Shown here: piece by piece, positions 18,035 to 24,485 of the stretch
Numbering within the stretch: the first letter of the stretch is position 1
How the letters are laid out: every line of letters begins with the position of its first letter
Source: a virus
IMG/VR virus record: IMGVR_UViG_3300043446_001054
Span: 1 to 24,989 of that record
Length of the DNA: 24,989 nucleotides
Direction: 5' to 3' (one strand)
Made by a program: the position numbers and the translations under genes
Notes under the pieces: model-generated
Told to the model about the DNA's origin: nothing
Database searches by the model: none
What the model saw: the letters and a program-made list of their open reading frames with translations, nothing else

Positions 18035-18217
18035 TTACTTAGCGTTATCTGTTTTATAAAAGCCAGAGCCTTTAAACTGTATGCCGAATGTGCCAAACTG
18101 TTTGACCATTGCTGCTCCGCATTTTTCGCAAAGCTCTGTCATTGTTGCATCACTTATTGATCTGTGAACTTCTTTACTATGTTCACAGATGATGCATTTG
18201 TAATCGTATGCTGGCAC
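18035..18217 (-). CDS. FmdB-family zinc-ribbon protein (GTG start)
   Basis: A 60-residue protein with MPAYDYKCIIC at the start (CIIC at 8-11), CEKCG at about 30-34 and GIQFKGSGFYKTD at about 45-57. This is the full signature of the FmdB/CxxC_CxxC_SSSS family of putative regulatory zinc ribbons. Such genes are common in actinobacteria and many phages; the molecular role is unknown. GTG 18217 has AAGGAG with normal spacing. No upstream in-frame ATG. Confidence 0.85.
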   Translation of the reverse strand: MPAYDYKCIICEHSKEVHRSISDATMTELCEKCGAAMVKQFGTFGIQFKGSGFYKTDNAK

Positions 18218-18291
18218 TTCTTCTCCTTAAATTTTAATGAGCAGTTTATACACATGCTCAGGTGTATCCTAAGGCGTAACTATTAGCCCGT

Positions 18292-18307
18292 GTCCATCTA
18301 CATGGAC
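18292..18307. repeat. Small hairpin between Hsp20 and FmdB genes
   Basis: GTCCAT (18292-18297), loop CTAC, ATGGAC (18302-18307), perfect 6-bp stem. No T-run follows on the minus strand, so termination is uncertain. It occupies the 100-base gap together with a TATAAT (minus strand, just after the Hsp20 stop). Confidence 0.4.
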
Positions 18308-18319
18308 AGAACCATTATA

Positions 18320-18829
18320 CTATTTTTTCTTTTTACGCTTGAGCAAACCTTCTTTTTGTGCCTGCTCTAGCATTTCATCTTGTTCCGCTTCAGAAATTCT
18401 TCCCAGTTCATCACCATCGATAATTTCAAATACCTTTGGCTTTGCCTCTTCTGGAATTCTTTTTGTTAATGAAACAATAAGGAGACCATTCTTCATCATT
18501 ACAGAAGTTACTTCTACATATTCTGCAAGAGAGAATGTTCTTGAAAAGCTGCGTCCTCCAATGCCTTTATGAATATAACTTGTTGCATCTTCAGATTTGC
18601 TTTCTCCTGAAATTGTTAATACATTTTTTTCTTGCTGAACTTTAATATCTTCTGAATTAAAACCAGCGAGAGCAATTTCGATCAAATAAGAATCTTCACC
18701 AAACTGCTTTAAATTGTATGGTGGATAATTAGTTGAACTGTTCATTACTTTTTCTAGATTTCTAAAGTGGTTATCCCACCCAATAAAAAATGGATCTTTA
18801 AAAAGATCCAATGCGAAATGTGTTACCAT
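18320..18829 (-). CDS. hsp20: Hsp20 small heat-shock chaperone
   Basis: A 169-residue protein. The N-terminus (ALDLFKDPFFIGWDNHFRNL) and an alpha-crystallin domain from about 36 to 130 (YPPYNLKQFGEDSYLIEIAL, then GFNSEDIKV, GGRSFSRTF and NGLLIVSL) are typical of IbpA-like phage Hsp20 proteins, which hold unfolded proteins without ATP. The tail is longer than usual, with an acidic helix and a lysine end (KRKKKK). Phage Hsp20 genes are well known in large cyanophages; here it may help virion assembly. AAGGAGG is the ribosome binding site, and a strong promoter and hairpin leader precede it. Confidence 0.9.
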   Translation of the reverse strand: MVTHFALDLFKDPFFIGWDNHFRNLEKVMNSSTNYPPYNLKQFGEDSYLIEIALAGFNSEDIKVQQEKNVLTISGESKSEDATSYIHKGIGGRSFSRTFSLAEYVEVTSVMMKNGLLIVSLTKRIPEEAKPKVFEIIDGDELGRISEAEQDEMLEQAQKEGLLKRKKKK

Positions 18830-18859
18830 TTTATTCCTCCTTCAAGCGAATAAATTAAT

Positions 18860-18886
18860 ATGTGGGCCCCGAATGGCGACCCACAT
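18860..18886 (-). promoter_or_regulatory. 5'-leader hairpin of the Hsp20 mRNA
   Basis: ATGTGGG (18886-18880) pairs with CCCACAT (18866-18860) around a GC-rich 13-base loop that can pair further. It starts right at the predicted transcription start. It could stabilise the mRNA or sense temperature, but it does not cover the ribosome binding site. Confidence 0.45.
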
Positions 18887-18888
18887 AT

Positions 18889-18917
18889 ATTATAGCAAAG
18901 ACAAAAAGTTTTGTCTA
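18889..18917 (-). promoter_or_regulatory. Strong promoter of the Hsp20 gene
   Basis: TAGACA (18917-18912), 17-base spacer, TATAAT (18894-18889) with a TGC extension. The -35 overlaps the stop codon of the upstream gene and one arm of an 8-bp hairpin AGACAAAA/TTTTGTCT (18899-18906, 18909-18916), which could be a weak terminator or an operator. Confidence 0.8.
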
Positions 18918-19094
18918 GTAAATCTTCTTTTTTCTTTCCTGCATTTTTTGTTCATTTGCAGTGGCTGCATAAAGGGCTCTCATATGTGCTGATGCTCTTG
19001 ATTTGCTTGGATGGCATCCTTTTAGTTCACCCTTGTCATTTACGACAGCATATCCCTTGCATCCTGCCGCTCCTTGTCTAATGTTGTATGGCAT
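18915..19094 (-). CDS. Small conserved phage protein, 59 aa
   Basis: From ATG 19094 to TAG 18915: 59 residues including GCKGYAVVNDKGELKGCHPS followed by SRASAHMRALYAAT. The C-x-G-(Y/W)-A-V-V...G-C-H pattern is a small domain I have seen alone and fused to prohead proteases in actinophages and cyanophages; its role is unknown. AGGAGG stands before the ATG, making this one of the best-supported short genes here. Its stop overlaps the Hsp20 promoter. Confidence 0.75.
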   Translation of the reverse strand: MPYNIRQGAAGCKGYAVVNDKGELKGCHPSKSRASAHMRALYAATANEQKMQERKKKIY

Positions 19095-19102
19095 ATTTCC
19101 TC

Positions 19103-19408
19103 CTAATCGTTTGGCGTATCTGGAAAATTCATTTGAATCAATCCCATTTCCTTAGCCAGTTCTTGTCCTTCTGGACTTAAATGTAAAGTAGCTTCTAAAT
19201 TTTCATCGTACTCTACTTCCATTAAACCTTTTTCATAAAGTTTTATTAAAGACTCATCAACATGTTGTATATGTGCCTGCCATAGTTCTGGAGCTACTTC
19301 CTTAGCTTTTTCATGTATAGCGAAAATCATTTCTCCATTTTCATCCATACCTTCTAAAGTTATAGCGCCTATTTCTATATAGTATTGCAAGTCCATATCT
19401 TCATCCAT
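19103..19408 (-). CDS. Conserved acidic phage protein, 101 aa, leaderless
   Basis: A 101-residue acidic helical protein with YYIEIGAITLEGMDENGEM near the start and LSPEGQELAKEMGLIQMNF near the end. It looks like a winged-helix-like or adaptor-type small phage protein that I recall near terminase genes, without known function. TATAAT (19420-19415) ends 6 bases before ATG 19408 and there is no ribosome binding site, so it appears leaderless. Confidence 0.7.
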   Translation of the reverse strand: MDEDMDLQYYIEIGAITLEGMDENGEMIFAIHEKAKEVAPELWQAHIQHVDESLIKLYEKGLMEVEYDENLEATLHLSPEGQELAKEMGLIQMNFPDTPND

Positions 19409-19414
19409 GTCTAT

Positions 19415-19420
19415 ATTATA
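19415..19420 (-). promoter_or_regulatory. -10 box of a leaderless gene just after the tRNA
   Basis: TATAAT (19420-19415), 6 bases before ATG 19408 and 10 bases past the tRNA 3' end. Any -35 would fall inside the tRNA gene and is not a good match. Confidence 0.55.
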
Positions 19421-19430
19421 CTCTCTTTTG

Positions 19431-19504
19431 TGTGGCGTGTAGGACTTGAACCTACGACGACCAAATTATGAGTTTGGGGCTCTGACCAACTGAGCTAACG
19501 CCAC
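19431..19504 (-). tRNA. tRNA with CAT anticodon (Met elongator, possibly Ile2)
   Basis: A full cloverleaf on the minus strand: acceptor stem GTGGCGT/ACGCCAC (7 perfect pairs), D-arm GCTC...GAGC, anticodon stem CCAAA/TTTGG around CTCATAA, T-stem GTAGG/CCTAC with TTCAAGT loop, discriminator A. The CCA end is not encoded. G1-C72 pairing and lack of the GGG/CCC anticodon-stem run argue against an initiator tRNA. CAT could decode AUG, or AUA if the C34 is modified to lysidine by the host TilS. Confidence 0.93.
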
Positions 19505-19510
19505 AGGGTC

Positions 19511-19762
19511 TTATTGTATTGTCCCGTCCTCATTTTTGTCAATGGTGGTTTCCACTAACTGCTGTACATAGTCCGAGAAGTGTTTTCTAACACTTCCAGG
19601 TGGCCTTGCCCCAAGAGATTTCCACAGTCTCTTATATTCAATTACATTTGCAAATGTTGTAGGGCATAGCATATATCCAGAATACTCTTTTAAAGTAGTA
19701 GGTAATGGTACATGTTTCCCACAGCATTTACATTCTTTTGCTTTATCTTGATATATACTCAT
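19511..19762 (-). CDS. Conserved zinc-ribbon protein following the terminase, 83 aa
   Basis: An 83-residue protein with CKCCGKHVPLPTTLKEYSGY (about 11-30), then MLCPTTFANVIEYKRLW and GARPPGSVRKHFSDYV. The conserved-looking block next to the terminase suggests a recurring phage gene; the C-x-C-C...C cluster may bind zinc. It is joined by ATGA to the terminase stop, so probably expressed with the packaging genes. Function unknown. Confidence 0.7.
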   Translation of the reverse strand: MSIYQDKAKECKCCGKHVPLPTTLKEYSGYMLCPTTFANVIEYKRLWKSLGARPPGSVRKHFSDYVQQLVETTIDKNEDGTIQ

Positions 19763-21549
19763 AATACTTCCATTCCATCTAGTACATCCGCCAAATCTTT
19801 TGGTATTTTTGGAGGTCTAATTACATTTAATCTAACTTCTTCATCTTTATCATCTCGTCTTCTTGAAATTGAATCATAGGTATGAATATCAATTTCTTGA
19901 TTTGTTTCAAATTTAGTTCTACTAATTGCATTATATATAGAACCACACACAGCGTCAGCCAAATCTTTTGATCCCTTGCGTGGATGATCTACCTTATCAC
20001 GCATTATTTTAAGCTGTAGGAGTTCATCTATGAGCAGCGGTATATGTGGTCCAGTTAATCTATCCTCTGCAACAACCATTGCCATATCATCATAATGTTT
20101 TTTGGCGACTGAAAGAGTCTCTGTGTTAATTCCATACTGTTTTAATTGCTGCATCATATCGTGAGAATTCCAACGGTCAAATGTACAAAGTCTTATTTTA
20201 AATCCTTTTGTTCTTAAAGATAATATATAATCTTTTACCTCTGTAAAGTCTACAGATTTATCTGCTGTTGGTGTCCAGTATCTAACTGCATCTACTTCAA
20301 CAATTGGCGCAGGCTGGGAGTACGTGTCAGTTACTTTTACATTTACCCATTTTTGAACATGGGACATAGATACAGCACAATGGTCATGCTTTTGTGCAAG
20401 GTCTACATGTATAAAGTATTCTTTGTCGGGGTCTGGTGCGAACCAATTTTCAAATCTACCAAAAGTATCTACAGCTAAGGCCATGTTATTAAAAGCCTTT
20501 TCAATTTTTTCTCTTGATTTAAAAAATGCATCAATTGCTTCTGGTGGCATACAAGCAAATCTACCTAAAGCATCTGGCATATTCTTATAGAATTCTACTT
20601 TAAAATCTTCAATTTTCTTTGTAGGATTAATTTCCCATGTTGGTCTTTTTAGAGCATAAACCTTTGGTATCGTATAAGAAACAATATGATCTTCTTCCCA
20701 TTCAACTACAACTTCATTTCCTGAGGTTCCGTCTGGAAGATCGTCGTCCATCTTTAATGTTTTAGTTCTGATTACAGTTTCCTTTTCTGCTATAACTGAA
20801 TCATAAAATTTTTGTATTGGATCATTTTTAAATCGTGGAAAGGAAAGTAAAATTACTTTTCCATAGTCTGGGAAACGAGAAACAACAGATCCACGATACA
20901 TATCGTATATAGCATCAGCAGTTTTAGCTTGGTCATGTCCAGTTGTATTCTCTGTAGCAAAACCTGAAATTTCATCTAGAATAACGGCTATAACGTTATA
21001 ACCTTCCCATGCTTCACGTTCAGAGTGACCTGAATGTACAGTGATAGCTTTATTAAATTTCATTTCTGAAGCCTTCGCTTCATATTTGCCAATAAACCAA
21101 GGCGATCTATCTATGCGTGTTTTAAATCCCTTAAAGAAAACATTGTTTGCCTGTTGTGCGTTAATAGCAATATTAAGAATGTCTATGGAATCCCCAGGAG
21201 GTTTGCCATAATATGTTGCTGGATCTTTTAAACATAACAATAGGTAGACCATATATGATACTGCTATGGTGGAACAGTAGTCTTTACCGCTACCCTTCCC
21301 TAGCTGTGCTATTACTTCATTACATGTTTGTTTGTAGCGACGCTGACCTTCATCCTCTCCAAATAATTTGACAAGAGTGGATTGTTTATAGATTTGTGAG
21401 CTTTTTTCGATAAGCGTATATTGGTACTCCGAAAGTGGCGGTAGTCCAAGATAGTCTGGGCTTGTAACAAATGTTTGTAAATCGACTGGTCTTTCATCAA
21501 ACTCCTCTCCGTCTAGGATATCAATGAGATCATTAAAATTAAGATCCAC
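19759..21549 (-). CDS. terL: Terminase large subunit (DNA packaging ATPase/nuclease)
   Basis: About 600 residues. Numbered from the longest frame (TTG 21573): Walker A LGKGSGKD at 91-98, Walker B VILDE with D200-E201, and a RNase H-like nuclease with Asp391 (HVDLAQ), Asp466 (CTFDRW) and Asp540 (KDLADAV). This is the motor that drives DNA into the prohead and cuts concatemers. I place the start at GTG 21549 because GAGGA lies 6 bases before it; the TTG at 21573 has no ribosome binding site. It overlaps the small-terminase-like gene by 11 bases. No portal gene follows; small genes and a tRNA come next instead. Confidence 0.95.
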   Translation of the reverse strand: MDLNFNDLIDILDGEEFDERPVDLQTFVTSPDYLGLPPLSEYQYTLIEKSSQIYKQSTLVKLFGEDEGQRRYKQTCNEVIAQLGKGSGKDYCSTIAVSYMVYLLLCLKDPATYYGKPPGDSIDILNIAINAQQANNVFFKGFKTRIDRSPWFIGKYEAKASEMKFNKAITVHSGHSEREAWEGYNVIAVILDEISGFATENTTGHDQAKTADAIYDMYRGSVVSRFPDYGKVILLSFPRFKNDPIQKFYDSVIAEKETVIRTKTLKMDDDLPDGTSGNEVVVEWEEDHIVSYTIPKVYALKRPTWEINPTKKIEDFKVEFYKNMPDALGRFACMPPEAIDAFFKSREKIEKAFNNMALAVDTFGRFENWFAPDPDKEYFIHVDLAQKHDHCAVSMSHVQKWVNVKVTDTYSQPAPIVEVDAVRYWTPTADKSVDFTEVKDYILSLRTKGFKIRLCTFDRWNSHDMMQQLKQYGINTETLSVAKKHYDDMAMVVAEDRLTGPHIPLLIDELLQLKIMRDKVDHPRKGSKDLADAVCGSIYNAISRTKFETNQEIDIHTYDSISRRRDDKDEEVRLNVIRPPKIPKDLADVLDGMEVL

Positions 21550-22078
21550 TAGCTTCCTCTGTGTCAATAACAACTGGTTCTACCACTCCAGTTATTTGAG
21601 ATAAACGTTTAGCAACCTCCATTTTACATTTAGGACAAGTTGCAGTTACCTCTTTTAATATCTTTACGAGTATATCTTGTTTTCTTTCTGTTTCTGCTAC
21701 TTGAGCAGCTAATTCTTGATTATCTAACAGACCAACTTCTTGAAGCATGCCTATACGCTTGCCCTCAATATCTGCAATAAGCTTTAATGCCGTCGCTTTA
21801 ATATTTAATTGACCTGCTTGGTCTGCATCCTCTACGGTCTTCCAAGCCTCTTTTATTAGCATGGCGTAGTGTTGGTCTGCTCCAGATATGGCTTCTTTTG
21901 CCCTGTCACGAGCCCCAGAATCGTTTCTAACGACTTCTTTCCACTCGTCTATATATCCTAACACCTCTGCACGTTTAAAACCTGTTACAGTGGCAATCTG
22001 GGTGGGATTATTTCCTTTGAGTAGTTCTTCAACTACCTTATTCATGCGATCAAAATGATCGGCTAATTCAATATCCAT
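21539..22078 (-). CDS. terS: Terminase small-subunit-like HTH protein
   Basis: A 179-residue protein with an N-terminal helix-turn-helix (GNNPTQIATVTGFKRAEVLG, about 22-41), a long helical centre (about 60-135), and a CPKC pair (about 148-151) near the C-terminus. This plan and its place just upstream of the large subunit fit a small terminase that recognises packaging sites. The CPKC pair suggests a half zinc knuckle or oligomer contact. TGG-TATAAT (22095-22087) ends 8 bases before ATG 22078, so it is near-leaderless. Confidence 0.7.
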   Translation of the reverse strand: MDIELADHFDRMNKVVEELLKGNNPTQIATVTGFKRAEVLGYIDEWKEVVRNDSGARDRAKEAISGADQHYAMLIKEAWKTVEDADQAGQLNIKATALKLIADIEGKRIGMLQEVGLLDNQELAAQVAETERKQDILVKILKEVTATCPKCKMEVAKRLSQITGVVEPVVIDTEEASGS

Positions 22079-22086
22079 ATGTATAA

Positions 22087-22095
22087 ATTATACCA
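22087..22095 (-). promoter_or_regulatory. Extended -10 promoter of the terminase operon
   Basis: TGG-TATAAT (22095-22087), 8 bases before ATG 22078, in the 29-base gap after the Nmad-like gene. No clear -35. Confidence 0.6.
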
Positions 22096-22107
22096 TGTTT
22101 TAGTTGA

Positions 22108-22434
22108 CTAGGATCTAGACTTGGCTATTTTAAGCAGAACTAAATATCCAATTAAATCATCAATATCATTATCTCCTGGATATTCTGTACCCTTCATTAA
22201 TCTATTTAATTTATCATCAATACGAACATGGAGCTGTTCTCTTGGTCCCGCCTTTGAAAATATACGAACAGGGTCAAGGGCTGAATTTCCGTATGCAATA
22301 TTTTTCTTTACCAACATATGTGCAATTTCATGGCAGGTATTCCAAATTTCTCTACCAGCCTCTGTGCCTACCGTAAGTAAATATAAATCATTGCAATCAA
22401 ATTCTTTTCTATCTTCAAATACTGGTTCAAGCAT
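22108..22434 (-). CDS. Nucleotide-modification-associated (Nmad1/DUF1599-like) protein
   Basis: A 108-residue helical protein with the blocks KKNIAYGNSALDPVRIFSKA (about 43-62), EQLHVRIDDKLNRLM and DLIGYLVLLKI. The (D/A)YGNSA...R-x-DDK-x-x-R...D-x-x-GY-x-x-L series is how I know the DUF1599/Nmad1 group, related to all-alpha NTP pyrophosphatases and often encoded by phages with modified nucleotides. A role in nucleotide metabolism or base modification is therefore likely but not shown. TAATG couples it to the fusion gene upstream. Confidence 0.65.
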   Translation of the reverse strand: MLEPVFEDRKEFDCNDLYLLTVGTEAGREIWNTCHEIAHMLVKKNIAYGNSALDPVRIFSKAGPREQLHVRIDDKLNRLMKGTEYPGDNDIDDLIGYLVLLKIAKSRS

Positions 22435-23666
22435 TATCTTTTCCCTTTCACAAATGGATCTTCAATCCATCGAACATATCCTTCTTTCCATGTCTGACTT
22501 CCATACATGTGTTTTACGGCTTCAAAATGAAAAATTCTCCATCGTTCTCCTCCATATAGATAGAAACGATTTTCTTTAGCAATATCAGAATCATTTATTT
22601 TCTGATAATCGTCAATCAAATTAGTTCCATATTCCATATTTAAGGCGTTAAGTATACCATTTGACCAAGCAGTTGGTCCAGTATGTTCATGAATAAAATG
22701 CTGAATATTATAATTTGGATTTTCTAATTTACCTTTAATATAATCTAATACAGATTTAATAAATGGATGCTCTGGTGAGGCAGCAAATGTCCATTGACAA
22801 AAGTCTCTATTATTTTCTGGACAAACTATGAGCTTATGCTTATTACTAATCCAATTAAATACAGGCTCATTACATAAAGTATCTAAATCTGCATAAATTC
22901 CACCATATTTATATATAATCATATAACGCCATAAGTCTCCCCGCATAACTCCAACTGGAAGGCTATTAAATATGTCAAGCCATTCTTTTCCGTATTCTTT
23001 CAATACAAATTCTTTAGCCTGCTCATCATCCATATACCTATATTCATATTCTGGATTGTGATGTTTCCATGTGTTTACTGCATCTACCATGTAAGGTTGC
23101 AGTTTGTCGAATGGATCTTTATATGTTTGCCAAATTGTTTTTGGTATAAACTCATTTTCAAATTTAGCTATGAATACACCAGTAACTGGAAATTCTTGAT
23201 GATACTTAATTCCTTTAAAAGTTTTAAGTACTCTTTCAGTATTCCAGTCTTCTTCTACATGCACCTCATATGGGTTTCCATTTATTGCATCTTGATGATA
23301 ATGAATAATTGGAATAGATATAATTGCGTACTTAGCATTTTTTGATATTCTATCCCATAGTTCCACAGCATCTTTTTCTGGCATATGCTCTAATACATCG
23401 CCTAAAATAACTAGATCGTAATCAAATGTTTCCATTTCTCTGACATCCATTTGAAATAACTTATCATATCTTGCAACTAAATTAAATTGTTTGATATATG
23501 GATCCCATACCTCTACAGCATGAACAAATACATCTTCTGGCAATACTGCTCTAATTAAATCAAGATAAACACCTTGTCCAGCACCTACATCCAAAACAGT
23601 TTTTGGATTAATCTTTATGATTTCTTGCTGAGTCCAAGGCTTATTTGTTGGATCAGAAAATCCCAT
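22434..23666 (-). CDS. Methyltransferase-glycosyltransferase fusion (class I MTase + GT32-like)
   Basis: A 410-residue two-domain protein. Residues 1-168 are a Rossmann SAM methyltransferase: motif I VLDVGAGQG at 24-32 and LVILGDVLEHMPEKDA at 85-100. Residues 171-410 are an OCH1/GT32-like glycosyltransferase: FIPKTIWQT at 173-181, then VMRGDLWRYMIIYKYGGIYA with the DxD site D260-L-D262 that binds metal and sugar nucleotide. The acceptor is unknown; glycan or glycopeptide decoration of virion or host surface is most likely. It overlaps the GT25-like gene by 14 bases, so the two probably act in one pathway. Whether the fusion is common was not checked. Confidence 0.8.
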   Translation of the reverse strand: MGFSDPTNKPWTQQEIIKINPKTVLDVGAGQGVYLDLIRAVLPEDVFVHAVEVWDPYIKQFNLVARYDKLFQMDVREMETFDYDLVILGDVLEHMPEKDAVELWDRISKNAKYAIISIPIIHYHQDAINGNPYEVHVEEDWNTERVLKTFKGIKYHQEFPVTGVFIAKFENEFIPKTIWQTYKDPFDKLQPYMVDAVNTWKHHNPEYEYRYMDDEQAKEFVLKEYGKEWLDIFNSLPVGVMRGDLWRYMIIYKYGGIYADLDTLCNEPVFNWISNKHKLIVCPENNRDFCQWTFAASPEHPFIKSVLDYIKGKLENPNYNIQHFIHEHTGPTAWSNGILNALNMEYGTNLIDDYQKINDSDIAKENRFYLYGGERWRIFHFEAVKHMYGSQTWKEGYVRWIEDPFVKGKR

Positions 23667-24348
23667 CTATAATTTTCCTTTCATGTTTGTTTTGAAATGT
23701 TGATTCAAGTCTTGCTAATGTACAACCCTGTTCAACATCTGGCTTTATTGTAAATCCATTAAACTTATCTGTTTGTCTATAGTAGAACCAATCTAGCGGC
23801 AATGAAACTCCTTGTTGCATAACTTCCAGAGATTTTTGAGCACCCTTTCTACTCAAAACATAACACAAACAAGACCAATCTTGATATATGAATGATGTAT
23901 TTTCTCCATATGATTTATGTAAGCCATATTTATGATATTGATCAAATGGTACAAAGAATGAAAATATATCCCAATCTTCTGGTAACTCTAATATATATTT
24001 TTGAAGAAGAGGGAAAAAGTTATCACTAAAGGTTATATCATCTTCCATTAATATCAAAAAATCAAAATTTGTTTTTAAAAAATTTTTCCAAGCCGTATAG
24101 TTGCTGGCCCATATGCCAAGCTCTCCATATTTCCAACCTTGTTTTCCATCTAAACTATACCCATTCGGATCTATAAAAAAGTCTTTATTGTTATTATAAT
24201 AGTTAAGTAAATCTTCATTAGATCTTATTTGTACTGTTGGCGTATCTAATGGAGTTGAATGCTTTTCAAGATAAATATTTATTGACTCTACTAGCCATTC
24301 TCTATCAAAGTCAGATTCTATATGAAATACCTTATGTGCAAATTTCAT
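23653..24348 (-). CDS. Glycosyltransferase, GT25-like
   Basis: A 231-residue protein with ELGIWASNYTAWKNFL at about 76-91, then FLILMEDDITFSDNF (EDD at about 102-104) and CYVLSRKGAQKSLEV at about 162-176. These are the conserved blocks of LPS-type family 25 glycosyltransferases, which move galactose or glucose to surface glycans; the EDD is the nucleotide-sugar and metal site. Normal length for the family. It lies between a small HTH gene (ATGA overlap) and the methyltransferase-GT32 fusion, implying joint expression. Acceptor and sugar are unknown. Confidence 0.75.
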   Translation of the reverse strand: MKFAHKVFHIESDFDREWLVESINIYLEKHSTPLDTPTVQIRSNEDLLNYYNNNKDFFIDPNGYSLDGKQGWKYGELGIWASNYTAWKNFLKTNFDFLILMEDDITFSDNFFPLLQKYILELPEDWDIFSFFVPFDQYHKYGLHKSYGENTSFIYQDWSCLCYVLSRKGAQKSLEVMQQGVSLPLDWFYYRQTDKFNGFTIKPDVEQGCTLARLESTFQNKHERKIIDGIF

Positions 24349-24485
24349 TTAATCAGTCCATTATCTTTTAATGCACGATATATAGTCATAGTTGTTACTT
24401 TGCATTCTTTAGCTATTTCTTCCATAGTTTTCTTTTGAACTACATAGCGACGATATAGCCACTCTTTACTTTTATATAATTTCAT
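24345..24485 (-). CDS. Small helix-turn-helix protein, 46 aa
   Basis: From ATG 24485 to TGA 24345: 46 residues. W-L-Y-R-R-Y is followed by KKTMEEIAKECKVTTMTIYR and ALKDNGLI, a textbook helix-turn-helix of the resolvase or homing-endonuclease-associated kind. It is coupled by ATGA at both ends. It could be a small regulator or the surviving HTH of a longer mobile endonuclease; no nuclease part is seen in the flanking frames. Confidence 0.65.
   Translation of the reverse strand: MKLYKSKEWLYRRYVVQKKTMEEIAKECKVTTMTIYRALKDNGLIK

Noticed and set aside
21550-21573. TTG start for the large terminase at 21573
   Set aside because: No ribosome binding site; GTG 21549 has GAGGA at normal spacing. The difference is 8 residues and does not affect the function call.
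22121-22579. Plus-strand 152-codon ORF
   Set aside because: Overlaps two well-supported minus-strand genes and has no ribosome binding site or recognisable domain.
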